NCBI GenBank assembly: GCA_038087015.1
Contig: JASBNA010000096.1
Location: forward strand, 1 to 64,000
Source of the DNA: Cerrena zonata
Lineage: Eukaryota; Basidiomycota; Agaricomycetes; Polyporales; Cerrenaceae
Reading direction: 5' to 3'
Length of the DNA: 64,000 nt
Position 1 is the first letter of the stretch, and each line of letters starts with the position of its first letter. Under the pieces are notes generated by a model. The model did not search any database. It had not been told where the DNA came from and saw only the letters and a list, made by a program, of their open reading frames with translations. The position numbers and the translations under genes were made by a program. Shown here in pieces: positions 22,101-32,935 of the stretch.

Positions 22101-22352
22101 CTTTGACAACACCCACCTATCAAAAAGGTGGAATGAGTATGAAAATCTTACTTTGCGAGAGTCGCAACTTACTACATGATGGTAGATCGCTGCTAACCAT
22201 TCGCCCCACTCCTCACGTGTTGTGCCCTGCGGCAAGGAGAATATTGCTTCTCTTAACGCAAATACCAACTTCCACAAAGGTGTTTCGTTGGGCTCGGCGC
22301 GTACACCGCTGTATGTCCCACCCTGTGTGACCTTACCAGTTTGAGTTGACAT
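19145..22352 (-). CDS. 946-aa unknown protein with zinc-cluster-like motif, octapeptide repeats and SIM-like motif
   Basis: Exons 22352-22173, 22116-21879, 21824-21708, 21659-20025, 19970-19914, 19861-19739, 19687-19596, 19543-19145; phases all match, 946 aa. Features: N-terminal helical region (about 1-180); acidic linker; a six-cysteine motif at residues 369-399 with spacing C-x2-C-x6-C-x9-C-x2-C-x6-C (CASCAAGGNPC ... CIRCELKKVYC), the spacing of fungal Zn2Cys6 clusters but with the basic half second; a conserved-looking domain with KGTAFRSEFLGKRNGWDMAKWYG; eight ASEN-type octapeptides; a basic patch (PRPKARAGKR); a SUMO-interaction-like motif EDLIIIDSDDG (about 730-740); and a C-terminal coiled coil (about 815-880). 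Probably nuclear. I do not know the family. Two of the introns are in-frame and were called from splice signals only. Confidence 0.78.
20125..20325 (-). repeat. 24-bp coding minisatellite (ASEN octapeptides)
   Basis: About eight imperfect 24-bp units encode AAEASENV-like octapeptides (AGASENVA, AEASENKA, AGASENME, VEANENKA, AEASEKVA). The unit is a multiple of three and the frame is kept. On the plus strand the units read as repeated CTCGCTCGC blocks. Confidence 0.85.
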
Positions 22353-22620
22353 GTTAGAGGAGGTTTGCTGTTGCGGGAGAACGGGATAAACGAGGATGCA
22401 ATGAGATCTGACAAGAGTCTGTCGCTCGCTTGCTACACTTATGTATAATCGCGCAAGGCATTGTTTATTATTGTTATCGCTAAACGATCGGCTCGCGCTT
22501 TCCCGGAATCAATATTCCTCTACGTATTTATCGACTCACACTTCTCACGAGTCTTGACACGAGGCATTGCATTACTTCGTGTATATAATCCTTCTTTACG
22601 CTCCTCTGTGCGCTCGCGAT
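22353..22620. promoter_or_regulatory. Divergent promoter between the 946-aa and 277-aa genes
   Basis: 268 bp between two outward-facing ATGs. TATATAAT at about 22582-22589 is about 35 bp before the plus-strand ATG (22621) and is a likely TATA box; TATGTATAAT near 22440 may serve the minus-strand gene. Confidence 0.5.
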
Positions 22621-23510
22621 ATGCCTCCCAAAGATCAGAGGGCTACTTCACAGACACCAAGGTCATCGCAGAGGTCAAGAACCTCCCTCCAGAAACCTAG
22701 GGCTTCTTCTATGGGGACCACGACGCCGCCAACTTCTCTGTCCGCCGCCAACCCATTGTTGCAATCTGCGGTACGTGAACTCTTCGAAGCGCACGACTAC
22801 CTGGGTCCTGTATATCTTATCCGGCATGGCCAGGTAATTTCTAAGGTAACTAGAGATGTTGTGATGGATACAAACCCAGACCCTCCTGCTGCCGTCCCCA
22901 ATCCCGCGATGAACATCGCATGCGATCCTGCTCAGGACTCTAGTATGTAATCACATTATTTCTCTCATGGCCACTATCTCACCCGTCATATCGTTTAGAT
23001 CCTACTAAACGCTCTGCGCCTGAGGACAGTGAAGTTCGTCCGAGGAAGTCGGGTCGCTTAGATAGCCCTGCTACCCAGCCATCTCCTAACAATGAAGAAC
23101 ATCTTTTCGACTCGATGAGTCAATACCTTACATTTCTTTACCCAAAGTCCGGCCTACAGGACGAAAACAATCGCAGTACCACCCCGCCTTACCCACCCAC
23201 CCCTACTACACCTCAACAACAGTCGGTTCATAACTCCCCTCCAACTTCTGGTTCTGCCGCTCAACCTGTGTTGAGCCTTGAAGATCTGGCTGGATCTCCA
23301 GTTCAAGGACAATTCGCTCCGGGCAACCCCCACACATCTCTAGCTTCAGCTGGTGATCGCCCGCACACTGCCAACCCTTTTGCGGAGGTGATTGATGAGA
23401 TTCAGGAGTTGCGAATTGAAGCTATGGACATCTTCAATAATATGGCAGCACAGCTAGATGAGGACACAGAGTTTAATACATTTTTAGACAGCATGCTTGG
23501 TCCAATATAG
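22621..23510 (+). CDS. Unknown Ser/Pro-rich protein (277 aa), cassette gene
   Basis: Two exons, 22621-22942 and 22999-23510, separated by a 56-nt intron (GTATGT...TTTAG); phases match. The N-terminus is basic (MPPKDQRATSQTPRSSQRSR), followed by a short compact region (LLQSAVRELFEAHDYLG, VYLIRHGQVISKVTR), a basic patch near residue 120 (RPRKSGR), a Pro/Thr/Gln-rich linker and an acidic C-terminal helix (EVIDEIQELRIEAMDIFNNM). I do not recognise it. It is head-to-head with the 946-aa gene, so the two may be co-expressed. Confidence 0.72.
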
Positions 23511-25214
23511 TATACTGCGACGACAAGTATGATACTTTGCTTTGGGGTACTGTTATCATCGCGGGATTGTTTACTCCTTTGTATGTTTGAGAAGTAATGT
23601 TGCCCTTATAACATGGAACTCATATGGATAGGCAAATACTTGTAAGTTCAATATGCAAAGGTAAAGATGTTAAGTGAACAAAGCAATCTATTATTATTGA
23701 CATACAATAAATATACAGACATGCTGAAGATAGTATGAGTTAAAGTACTTCCCCTTACAATTTACAATTTACATATTTGTCTAATCCGAGCCTGGACATA
23801 TAATCATAACCTATACATTAGCACACCCATTTGCCTACATGGTCCTATGATCGAGCGAGCCCAATCGGAACCAACACGACCACCCGCAACCGATCCCTGC
23901 TAGAGCGAACCAACCGACGGCCTGCACCGCATGCGCAGGCACTAACCCATCCCAATCTCACTGAAAATCCGCCCCAGTGAACTCATACGCCAGTGAAATC
24001 ACCCTACACCACTGAAGTTCGCCATTTCAGTGGGGTCCCGCACCACTGAACACCCCCAATCTCACTGAAGTCCCTCTCCCCCGCTCGCAACCAACCCCCC
24101 CTACACTGGCCTTCACTGAACCGGCGTCTCCGCATTCGGTGAAGCCCACTATGGCGAAGTTTCAGCTTGTCTCAGTGGGCTCCATTCTACCGCGAAGTGC
24201 GCCATTTTCGCGACTTCACTCAATTGCGAATTGTGATCAAAAACAACTGTACTATGTGGGCCCTCAAGACCAATGACAGACTCACCTGTATATCTAGTTT
24301 GGGTAAGGTTCGTCCTCCCGATTCAAGTATGATTCAAATGATTCGAGCAAGTAGTAACAGGTGCCTATCAAGAACTTGGACCAGAGAGTCTCTATGAAGG
24401 AACGACTATCTTCCGAAAGTTGCAGAGGCTGGAAACGAACCGTGACCTACCAGAGAATCATTCTCCGGTTGAACTTGCCACGTGAGAGAGTCGCAAGATG
24501 CTATGCCAAGTCGATCGATCAGTCGTAGTCGAACTTAGAAGTTGTCACGGCTCCTACCACACTGACACATGCATCGCTCTGGTCTACGAGCTGTTTAGTA
24601 TGGGCCACCTTACTATTGACACTCACGATGATGATGTGAACCACAGGCAAAACTGTTAATATCAAACCTAGCACACAACCGCAAGGCGTCATCTGTACTC
24701 TCATCAAGTCTGCCCAGTACCCATGCCTTTCATCCAACATTGCAGTGTTCCTCACAATACGTCCCAGTGCACACATCACTGTCCTGTAGCCAACCCCTTA
24801 GTAACAAACACTACCAACTGCTATTCAAAAAACATGATGTAGCTTACATCACCACAGCTTCCATTAATGTCTCGCTCAATTACCATCTTCCCACCAAGCC
24901 AGACCACTCGACTATCCTGTCGTACCGACCACCTGACACACAATCCATTCATCCGATCCCCCTCATCCTATCTGCTCTGGTGAACTAATCACGAACGAAG
25001 CTGTCATTGGACGAAGTCAAGTATGAATGTTCCAAGAAGAGACTCTTGTCGATGCAAAGTTGAGTATTCGTCCTCCAGATTAAGTCAAACGATATGCCAG
25101 AATTGTGCCATCAACATTCAGTGGTTATACGAAACCCTCAGGCGCTATAGCCTCCCGCTTACTCGCCTAATGGTTTCGTGAGTATCTCTTTCTGTCTCTA
25201 TCATCCCACGAATG
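23511..25214. other. Noncoding DNA right of the cassette
   Basis: No gene supported. It contains the 3' end of the 277-aa gene, the CACTGAA cluster (23959-24180) and, from about 24200, DNA of more even composition that may be the original flank. Copy 2 of the retrotransposon begins at 25220. Confidence 0.45.
23959..24180. repeat. Cluster of CACTGAA / CAGTGAA words
   Basis: CACTGAA at 23959, 24010, 24044, 24063 and 24114; CAGTGAA at 23975 and 23991; the reverse TTCAGTG at 24026; CTCAGTGGG near 24171. CCACTGAA (24009-24016) and TTCAGTGG (24026-24033) form an inverted repeat. I did not see this word cluster elsewhere in the cassette. Possible protein-binding sites near a transposon end. Confidence 0.65.
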
Positions 25215-25219
25215 CAGCC
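25215..25219. repeat. 5-bp target site duplication of copy 2 (CAGCC)
   Basis: CAGCC directly before the 5' LTR and again at 32073-32077 directly after the 3' LTR. Confidence 0.95.
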
Positions 25220-25821
25220 TGTCATGAACTTACTGTTTTTGGCAATACTTCTACTTTCATAACTAAGCATGTCTAAGGTTCTCACGATATAAGTGGAATG
25301 ACTAAGCTCTCGATAATCACATGCTTACCAATGTACATAGCTTACTCAGCATTCTCTGAGCTCTTTATGCTATTGGCTTGTGCAATAGTGTATTACCAAG
25401 CAGCCTTTGAGGCTTTTATGCTATTGGTTAGTTTGGCGGTTTAGCTTACTTATCATCAAGTCAGCTGACTCGTGACTAGTGAGGCTTTAATGCTATTGGT
25501 TGGTTGCAGATATTGGATTGGTAATCTAGCATAGGGCGTGGGAAGGAGTGATCTGATTGGTTAGAAGGACATGTGCACAGCCACAGGCCGATTAGTATAT
25601 ATAGACCTTGTTTTCAGCAATACATCCCCCAGACTTGAGATACTACTCAATAGGAGTATTCAACTAAGACAGTTCCTACTCTTAGTCACCTGATTCAAGG
25701 TGGTTGCCTGAATCTCCTAACTGAGACTTATCTGGGTTTTAACCTCTTAACATTGTTACTTAAGTATTAAGACAGAGTTCTTGTGGCAACCTAGGCAGGT
25801 AAGTTTAGTTAGTCGCTGACA
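25220..25821 (+). repeat. 5' LTR, copy 2
   Basis: 602 bp, no difference seen from the three other LTRs; TATA box, CCAAT words and CAG/GTAAGT donor at the matching places. Confidence 0.96.
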
Positions 25822-25822
25822 T

Positions 25823-25834
25823 TATCTCAAGTCT
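25823..25834 (+). other. Self-priming primer binding site, copy 2
   Basis: TATCTCAAGTCT, the reverse complement of 25631-25642 in the LTR, as in copy 1. Confidence 0.8.
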
Positions 25835-25868
25835 CTCTACTGCCTACTTTACCCTCTTATACCTTTAC

Positions 25869-26212
25869 TCCTTTGGTTATAAAGGAAGTGTCTTTGTGGT
25901 CAGATATAGAATTAGTTGGAATTCTATTAGTCTGAGTTTATTGAATAAAAGCACGGAGCCAAGAGTCCTCTAGTGGTATTCAATAAGTTTGTGATTAGAA
26001 CAATAGCACGGAGCCAAGAGTTCTCTAGTGGTGTTCAATCATTGTTTTAGTTTTGACAAAAGCACAGAGCCAGGAGTCCTCTAGTGGTGTCAAACTGTTT
26101 GTTTACTTGGTTATCATCAGAAGATAACAAGTAGTGTTACCTAGTTATTGTTACCTTGGATTCGGAATTGTGTGTGACTTGATTTATCAAGGAGCAAGCC
26201 TTGGTAAATAGT
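25869..26212 (+). ncRNA. Structured leader hairpins, copy 2
   Basis: The same chain of hairpins as 771-1114 in copy 1, with the three 29-nt-loop repeats at 25938-25986, 25993-26040 and 26049-26096. Confidence 0.65.
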
Positions 26213-26480
26213 CTCATTTGTGATACAGTGATCTTTGATACCGAGTTATTAAGGATCCCACTGTGGGCGGAAACCAGAAAGGTACTGGTGGACCAGTGTA
26301 TCATCTTTTCCTAGTTATATTATTGTCATCGTGGATTACTTTGTGTATCGCTCAAGACCTTCAACACCTTCTTCAGAAGCACATTCAGAAGAACCCTCTA
26401 CACCCTCAGTCAATCTATCACCTCAGTATCCCTCTACCCCACTTCTCTCACCAATAGTCAAACCTTTACAGTTACTCAGT

Positions 26481-27443
26481 ATGATGAATGACTCTGACAC
26501 CAAAGTTCAGGGTGCTAAGCCAGCAGTCTTTGATGGAAGCAAAGCTAAGTATGCTTCATGGAGAAGACAAGTTATTCTATTCATTGCTGAAAAGAGAGAT
26601 AGGTTTGCAACAGACCAAGCTAAGATTCTGTTTACCTTATCTTATATGAAAGAAGGGTTTGCTGACAAATGGGCTCAGAACTATTTGGAAGCTAAGATAG
26701 ATGATGTTGGAGATGTTACTGTTACAGATACCTGGAAGGAGTTCTTGGAAGCATTGGACAAGTCCTTCAAGGATGCCAACTTCAGGTTGAATGCACAAGC
26801 TAAGTTGGAAGCTCTTAGGCAAGGACCTCGCACTGCAGATGAATACTTTGTAGAGTTTGAACAACTTATGGTTCAAGCAGGATTCAGGACTGGAGGAGAT
26901 CATGAGCAGTATTTGATCTCTAGGATTGAGCAAGGGCTCAGTTACCGCCTGATAGAAAGAGTCTATGATAGTGATTCTTTACCTACAAGTTATGAGAGCT
27001 ACAAAGAGAAGGTTATCAGGATTGATAACATGCAGCGTAGACTTCAAGGTCGTATGAAGTCAGGACCTTTAGTGGTGAAACCCAACACCACAGTCACAAC
27101 TAACATGGGGCGGTTTACAAGATCTGAAGGATATCACACAACTGTACCTGCACGTAAAGATGGTACTGGTGTTACCTTTGGTGGTCATGGTCAGCCTATG
27201 GACATAGATAGGTTGAGAAAGGAAAGACTCTGCTACAGATGTGGTCAGCCAGGACATATCAGTCGTAATTGTCCAATAAAACCACAGGTTGTTAGACAAG
27301 TTGAACAAGCAGATATTCCACAAGTGGATGTTGCAGATATGGCAAAGGAATTGACATGGGATCAGGTCAGAGAGCTGGTACATGCCAAGATGCCAGAGAA
27401 TCCAACTCAAATGGATTTGGATTTTTGCAACGAGTCTCAGTAG
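26481..27443 (+). CDS. gag: Gag polyprotein, copy 2
   Basis: Same 320-aa protein as in copy 1, counted from the first ATG. Gag-like capsid region and one CCHC zinc knuckle. Overlaps pol by 88 nt in the -1 frame. Confidence 0.92.
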   Translation: MMNDSDTKVQGAKPAVFDGSKAKYASWRRQVILFIAEKRDRFATDQAKILFTLSYMKEGFADKWAQNYLEAKIDDVGDVTVTDTWKEFLEALDKSFKDANFRLNAQAKLEALRQGPRTADEYFVEFEQLMVQAGFRTGGDHEQYLISRIEQGLSYRLIERVYDSDSLPTSYESYKEKVIRIDNMQRRLQGRMKSGPLVVKPNTTVTTNMGRFTRSEGYHTTVPARKDGTGVTFGGHGQPMDIDRLRKERLCYRCGQPGHISRNCPIKPQVVRQVEQADIPQVDVADMAKELTWDQVRELVHAKMPENPTQMDLDFCNESQ

Positions 27444-30400
27444 CTTCCCAGCTGCAGACTCAAATCAGTCAACATGCTGTTGAAATAGTATCTAAAATTC
27501 AGGCTAGGGCGTCTCCTCAAGATAATGAGCGCGGTGGTGGTTCAGAGCCATGCTTAATTCCCTGTAATGCCCAGAATGAGGAGATTATTTTAGACAAGCC
27601 TGAGGATAAACCTAAGGAAGAATATGCAGAACCTTTTGGTAGTGTGTGGACTCTCAGGCGTATGCAAGAGAACAACTGCAGAAGTATTGGTATATTCAGA
27701 ATGTGGGTACATCCAAAGAAACAGCATGAGGCTACTTGGGAAGAACTTCATAGGATTATTGGTTTGAATGATGAGCAAGCAATAGCAGAGCTAGAGGAAT
27801 ATGCAAGACCTAAAAGTATCATCAGGGAAGGTCGTGGTAATCAATTGGATGTGTCAGCTGTACTTCAGACACTAGACAATTTGAACACCTTCACAGTACA
27901 AGCACTTATTGATAGTGGCTGTATGGGATCTTCTATTGATACAAAGTTTGTCAAGAAACATGGTCTTACAACTAGAAAGTCTCCTCGACCTATACCAGTT
28001 TATAATGCAGATGGAAGTCGTAATAAGGCAGGACCAATTACTGAATTTGTTGAACTTGTTATGAAGATTCAAGATCATAGAGAAGTTATTGAACTTTCTG
28101 TGACTGATCTTGGCAGGTCTGACTTATTTATTGGTTATGACTGGCTGAAGTTACATAACCCTTCTGTTAACTGGCAGGAAGGAACTATCAAGTTTGATCG
28201 CTGTCCCTCTCAGTGTGGCTATATGATGCGTATTTTGGAACCTGATGAAGATGAGGAAGAAGACTGTCAAAATCCCTTGGAGGAAGGAGACAGGCTTTTT
28301 CTTATGGATTACAGATCTTATCTTGGTCTAGATAAGTTACATGTTCGGGCAAAGGCAACTATATCTTCTAAGTTAGCAGAAGCAAGTAATGCTGACAAGA
28401 TTAAGAAGGACTTTGAGAGTATAGTACCAGAGCACTATCAGGACTTTGCTGAGGTATTTGCAAAGCAGGAATTTGATACTCTGCCTGAACATAGACCATG
28501 GGATCATGTGATTGAGCTGACTCCAGGTGCAAAGCCTTTAGATTGCAAGATCTACCCTTTGAACCTTGAAGAACAGAAGATGCTTGATGAATTCTTAGAA
28601 GAGAATTTACGCTCTGGACGTATCAGACCTTCAAAATCTCCTATGGCTTCACCATTCTTCTTTGTCAAGAAGAAAGATGGAAGTCTTAGACCTGTTCAGG
28701 ATTATCGGAAGCTTAATGAGATGACTATCAAGAATAGGTATCCTATACCTCTCATCCCAGAGCTAGTGAACAAGTTGAAAGGAGCAAGGTATTTTACAAA
28801 GCTTGATGTACGTTGGGGATATAACAATGTTCGTATCAAGGAAGGTGATGAATGGAAAGCTGCTTTCAGAACCAACCGGGGACTATTTGAACCTCTTGTT
28901 ATGTTCTTTGGACTAACAAACTCACCTGCTACTTTCCAAACTCTGATGAATGACTTGTTTAAGGATTTGATTAATCAAGGTGTAGTTGTTGTATACCTAG
29001 ATGATATTATGATCTTCACCAAGACTCTGGAGGAACATAGACATATTGTTCGTAAAGTGTTACAGATTCTCAGAGAGCACAAGTTATATCTCAAAGCAGA
29101 GAAGTGTGAGTTTGAAGCAACTCAAGTTGAGTATCTTGGAATGATCATCTCTGAAGGACATGTTGGAATGGACCCTGTCAAAGTCCGTGGTGTATCTGAA
29201 TGGCCTGTGCCAAAATGCAAGAGAGATGTTCAAGCATTTTTAGGATTTACCAATTTCTATCGCCGCTTTATACTAGGATATGGAGATATTGCAAGACCAT
29301 TGACATCTCTGACTGGAAAAGCAGATTGGACTTGGGGAGATTCACAACAGAAGGCTTTTGAGCAGATCAAAGAAAGCATTATCACAGCACCTGTTCTTGT
29401 TATTCCTACAGATGATGAACCCTATCGGGTGGAATGTGATGCATCTGATTATGCAGTTGGAGCAGTTTTGTCTCAAATGCATGATGGGAAGTGGCATCCT
29501 GTTGCCTTTCTGTCTAAATCTATGACCGCTGTTGAGCGCAATTATGAGATTTATGACAAGGAACTTTTAGCTATGATGACTGCATTAGATGAGTGGAGAC
29601 ACTATCTGATAGGTGCAAAGCATGAGTTTGAGATCTGGACAGACCACAAGAACCTTGAGTACTTTAGGAAACCCCAGAAACTCAATCGCAGGCAAGCTAG
29701 ATGGGTAACAGAGTTAGCAAACTATCATTTCAGTTTACATCATAAACCTGGGAGATTACACACTAAGCCAGATCTTCTGTCAAGGCGTGTAGACCATTAT
29801 CGAGGTCAAGATGATAATGAGAATGTGGTACTGTTAAAGCCTTACTGGTTCAGAGCTATGGAATTTGAGATTGTTCAGGATAATAGTCTTCTAGAACGAA
29901 TCAAGAAACTTGGAAGGGGTCGTGACAGTGCAGTGGAAAAAGCACTGGTCAATCAGGAGAAGGGATGGGAAGAATCTGATGGAATTATCACCTGGCATGG
30001 TCGTATCTATGTACCAAGAGATAAACAACTTCGTGAAGAGATCATTCAAATACATCATGATTCTATAATGGCTGGACATCCTGGTCGTTATAAAACTCAT
30101 GAGCTGATTACTCGCAATTACTGGTGGCCAAGGATCCGTGCAGATGTCCAAGCTTATGTGACTGGATGTGAGGTTTGTCAAAGAACTAAACCCCATCATG
30201 AGAAGCTTGCAGCACCCTTGCAACCTAATGAAGTTCCATCTCGGCCTTGGGAAATTATCTCTGTTGATATGATTGGACCTCTTCCAGAGTCACAAGGATA
30301 TGATGCAATTCTGGTAATAGTTGATGTTGGTGGAAAGCAGATTATACCTCTTCCAACTAATATTGAACTTACATCAGAAGGTTGGGCTAAAATACTACGT

Positions 30401-31459
30401 GATCATGTATTTGTATATCATGGCCTTCCACACAAGATTATCAGTGACAGAGGACCTCAGTTTGTATCTAAGTTCATTAAGGCTCTTTATGAACTACTAG
30501 GTATTAAAGGAAATCCATCCACAGCATATCATCCTCAAACTGATGGACAGACTGAACGTGTTAATCAAGAAATTGAGCAATATCTTCGTGTGTTTGTAAA
30601 TCACAGACAAGATGATTGGGCTGAGTGGTTACCAATGGCTGGTTTTGCTTATAATGACAAAACTCAGTCTTCCACAGGATTTTCTCCATTCTATGTTAAC
30701 AAAGGTTTTCATCCTTGGAAAGGTCATGAGGCAAGACGTGAAGTCAAGAATGTGACAGCTGAGCAATTTGCAGATCGTATCAAGGAAATTCAATCTGAGG
30801 CTGCATCTGCAATGAAAGCATCACAAGAAATGATGAAACGATACTATGATCGTACAAAGAAGGAATCCAGGAAATATGATGTTGGAGATAGAGTATGGTT
30901 AGAAGGATACAATATCAAGACCAACAGACCAATGAAGAAACTGGAAGACAAGCGGTATGGACCATTTAAGATTACAGAGAAAATAGGAAAGTCTGCATAT
31001 CGACTTCAATTACCAAGTACTTGGAGGTCAATACATCCTGTTTTCAATGAAGTAGTTCTAACTCCATATGTTGCACCTATTTATTCCTCACAACAGAAGC
31101 CACTCCCTCCCCTACCTGAGATCATTGAAGGTAAAGAGGAGTACAATGTTGAAAGTATTTTAGATTCAAAGGTTGAACGAGGAATATTAAAGTACCTTAT
31201 CCACTGGGAAGGCTATCCTAGATCAGAGGAAACTTGGGAACCTGCATCACAGTTGACAAATGCTCAGAAAGCTGTCAAGGACTTTCATAAGCGTCATCCA
31301 AGTGCACCCAGGCCTAAGCCTAAACAGCTGAGATTTGTAGAACTGGACCATTTAACTCGGCCAACTAAACCATCTAGAATGTACCCATCATGGCTTTTTA
31401 ACTGGGAAGATGGTGTATATGAAAGAACTCTTGCAAGATCACGAGGACGTGATCCTTAA
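27356..31459 (+). CDS. pol: Pol polyprotein, copy 2
   Basis: 1367 codons, no stop; protease, reverse transcriptase, RNase H, integrase and chromodomain as in copy 1. The single replacement is HYLIGAK here for HYLMGAK in copy 1, in the RNase H region and outside its catalytic motifs. Both copies could be active. Confidence 0.96.
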   Translation: MGSGQRAGTCQDARESNSNGFGFLQRVSVASQLQTQISQHAVEIVSKIQARASPQDNERGGGSEPCLIPCNAQNEEIILDKPEDKPKEEYAEPFGSVWTLRRMQENNCRSIGIFRMWVHPKKQHEATWEELHRIIGLNDEQAIAELEEYARPKSIIREGRGNQLDVSAVLQTLDNLNTFTVQALIDSGCMGSSIDTKFVKKHGLTTRKSPRPIPVYNADGSRNKAGPITEFVELVMKIQDHREVIELSVTDLGRSDLFIGYDWLKLHNPSVNWQEGTIKFDRCPSQCGYMMRILEPDEDEEEDCQNPLEEGDRLFLMDYRSYLGLDKLHVRAKATISSKLAEASNADKIKKDFESIVPEHYQDFAEVFAKQEFDTLPEHRPWDHVIELTPGAKPLDCKIYPLNLEEQKMLDEFLEENLRSGRIRPSKSPMASPFFFVKKKDGSLRPVQDYRKLNEMTIKNRYPIPLIPELVNKLKGARYFTKLDVRWGYNNVRIKEGDEWKAAFRTNRGLFEPLVMFFGLTNSPATFQTLMNDLFKDLINQGVVVVYLDDIMIFTKTLEEHRHIVRKVLQILREHKLYLKAEKCEFEATQVEYLGMIISEGHVGMDPVKVRGVSEWPVPKCKRDVQAFLGFTNFYRRFILGYGDIARPLTSLTGKADWTWGDSQQKAFEQIKESIITAPVLVIPTDDEPYRVECDASDYAVGAVLSQMHDGKWHPVAFLSKSMTAVERNYEIYDKELLAMMTALDEWRHYLIGAKHEFEIWTDHKNLEYFRKPQKLNRRQARWVTELANYHFSLHHKPGRLHTKPDLLSRRVDHYRGQDDNENVVLLKPYWFRAMEFEIVQDNSLLERIKKLGRGRDSAVEKALVNQEKGWEESDGIITWHGRIYVPRDKQLREEIIQIHHDSIMAGHPGRYKTHELITRNYWWPRIRADVQAYVTGCEVCQRTKPHHEKLAAPLQPNEVPSRPWEIISVDMIGPLPESQGYDAILVIVDVGGKQIIPLPTNIELTSEGWAKILRDHVFVYHGLPHKIISDRGPQFVSKFIKALYELLGIKGNPSTAYHPQTDGQTERVNQEIEQYLRVFVNHRQDDWAEWLPMAGFAYNDKTQSSTGFSPFYVNKGFHPWKGHEARREVKNVTAEQFADRIKEIQSEAASAMKASQEMMKRYYDRTKKESRKYDVGDRVWLEGYNIKTNRPMKKLEDKRYGPFKITEKIGKSAYRLQLPSTWRSIHPVFNEVVLTPYVAPIYSSQQKPLPPLPEIIEGKEEYNVESILDSKVERGILKYLIHWEGYPRSEETWEPASQLTNAQKAVKDFHKRHPSAPRPKPKQLRFVELDHLTRPTKPSRMYPSWLFNWEDGVYERTLARSRGRDP

Positions 31460-31470
31460 GGAGGGGGTAA

Positions 31471-32072
31471 TGTCATGAACTTACTGTTTTTGGCAATACT
31501 TCTACTTTCATAACTAAGCATGTCTAAGGTTCTCACGATATAAGTGGAATGACTAAGCTCTCGATAATCACATGCTTACCAATGTACATAGCTTACTCAG
31601 CATTCTCTGAGCTCTTTATGCTATTGGCTTGTGCAATAGTGTATTACCAAGCAGCCTTTGAGGCTTTTATGCTATTGGTTAGTTTGGCGGTTTAGCTTAC
31701 TTATCATCAAGTCAGCTGACTCGTGACTAGTGAGGCTTTAATGCTATTGGTTGGTTGCAGATATTGGATTGGTAATCTAGCATAGGGCGTGGGAAGGAGT
31801 GATCTGATTGGTTAGAAGGACATGTGCACAGCCACAGGCCGATTAGTATATATAGACCTTGTTTTCAGCAATACATCCCCCAGACTTGAGATACTACTCA
31901 ATAGGAGTATTCAACTAAGACAGTTCCTACTCTTAGTCACCTGATTCAAGGTGGTTGCCTGAATCTCCTAACTGAGACTTATCTGGGTTTTAACCTCTTA
32001 ACATTGTTACTTAAGTATTAAGACAGAGTTCTTGTGGCAACCTAGGCAGGTAAGTTTAGTTAGTCGCTGACA
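31471..32072 (+). repeat. 3' LTR, copy 2
   Basis: 602 bp, preceded by the polypurine tract AGGAGGGGG (31459-31467) and followed by CAGCC. Confidence 0.96.
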
Positions 32073-32077
32073 CAGCC

Positions 32078-32935
32078 CTGATATACGAAACTTTGAAAGA
32101 ATATGAAGGCGTGATGAGTCTAAGCATCAAGGTGCTGACGACCCTATCTAGGGATGAATTTGGAAATACAGAGGCTCCTCGAGAGTATCTCACTATGACC
32201 ACTCTTTTGATCGCAGACCGACGGTTCAATCGCGGAGTAGGATATTACGACTCATCATCCGGGACGGTCCTGGGGATCTGTGTTTCTAATAAATCGACCT
32301 AAATTGTAAAAGAACGAAACTAGGGATGGAGTATCAGATCTAGACTTGGTACTCCCGGTATCGCCTGCCAGCAATCACTGCATGTGGACGTTGAAGGTAA
32401 CATGAGCTTCGTCCTATCAAGTCGATCAATCAAGTAATCATCATACAACCGTAGCATCCCACTTCGTTTTCCTTTCCCTTCCTCCGTCTTGGGAGGATGT
32501 TACCTAATGCCATCTCATCTCATACCTAGAACTGAATGTCGCAGGGCTACTCAGCTTGGATCTTACTACACTATTTGCTCCTCTACGTCCGATGTGGCGT
32601 ATGGCTACGTTGTAAAGTAAATAAATGCATTCCGTGAGTAGAGACAAATACGTCTACATCGTCGACAAAGCAATGCTCAGACAAATCGAATGAAAACAAC
32701 TTTCAACAAAGCAAGCGGTACGGCAAAAACAAAAACAAAGCGGGCAATACAATGAAAACAGATTACTATTACCTGACGAAAACTAAAAAAGGACAACCTA
32801 TGATCAAACCCCAATCATGAACAATACAGAAACACACCCAAACTCTACTATGATAACGAAATTAAAAACAACAAACAATTATATGAAGGAAATGATACGT
32901 TAGAGGTCCTTGCAGAGGACAGTGTGGAACTAGGA
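32078..32935. other. Noncoding stretch right of copy 2
   Basis: No gene supported. From about 32690 the sequence is A-rich with AAACAAAAACAAAG runs. Confidence 0.45.

Larger units (their letters stand above)
25220..32072 (+). mobile_element. Ty3/gypsy LTR retrotransposon, copy 2
   Basis: Same element as 122-6974, shifted by exactly 25098 bp, same orientation and same length (6853 bp). LTRs 25220-25821 and 31471-32072. Target duplication CAGCC at 25215-25219 and 32073-32077 differs from copy 1, so the two are independent insertions. Only one base difference was noticed (A29611 for G4513). Confidence 0.97.
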
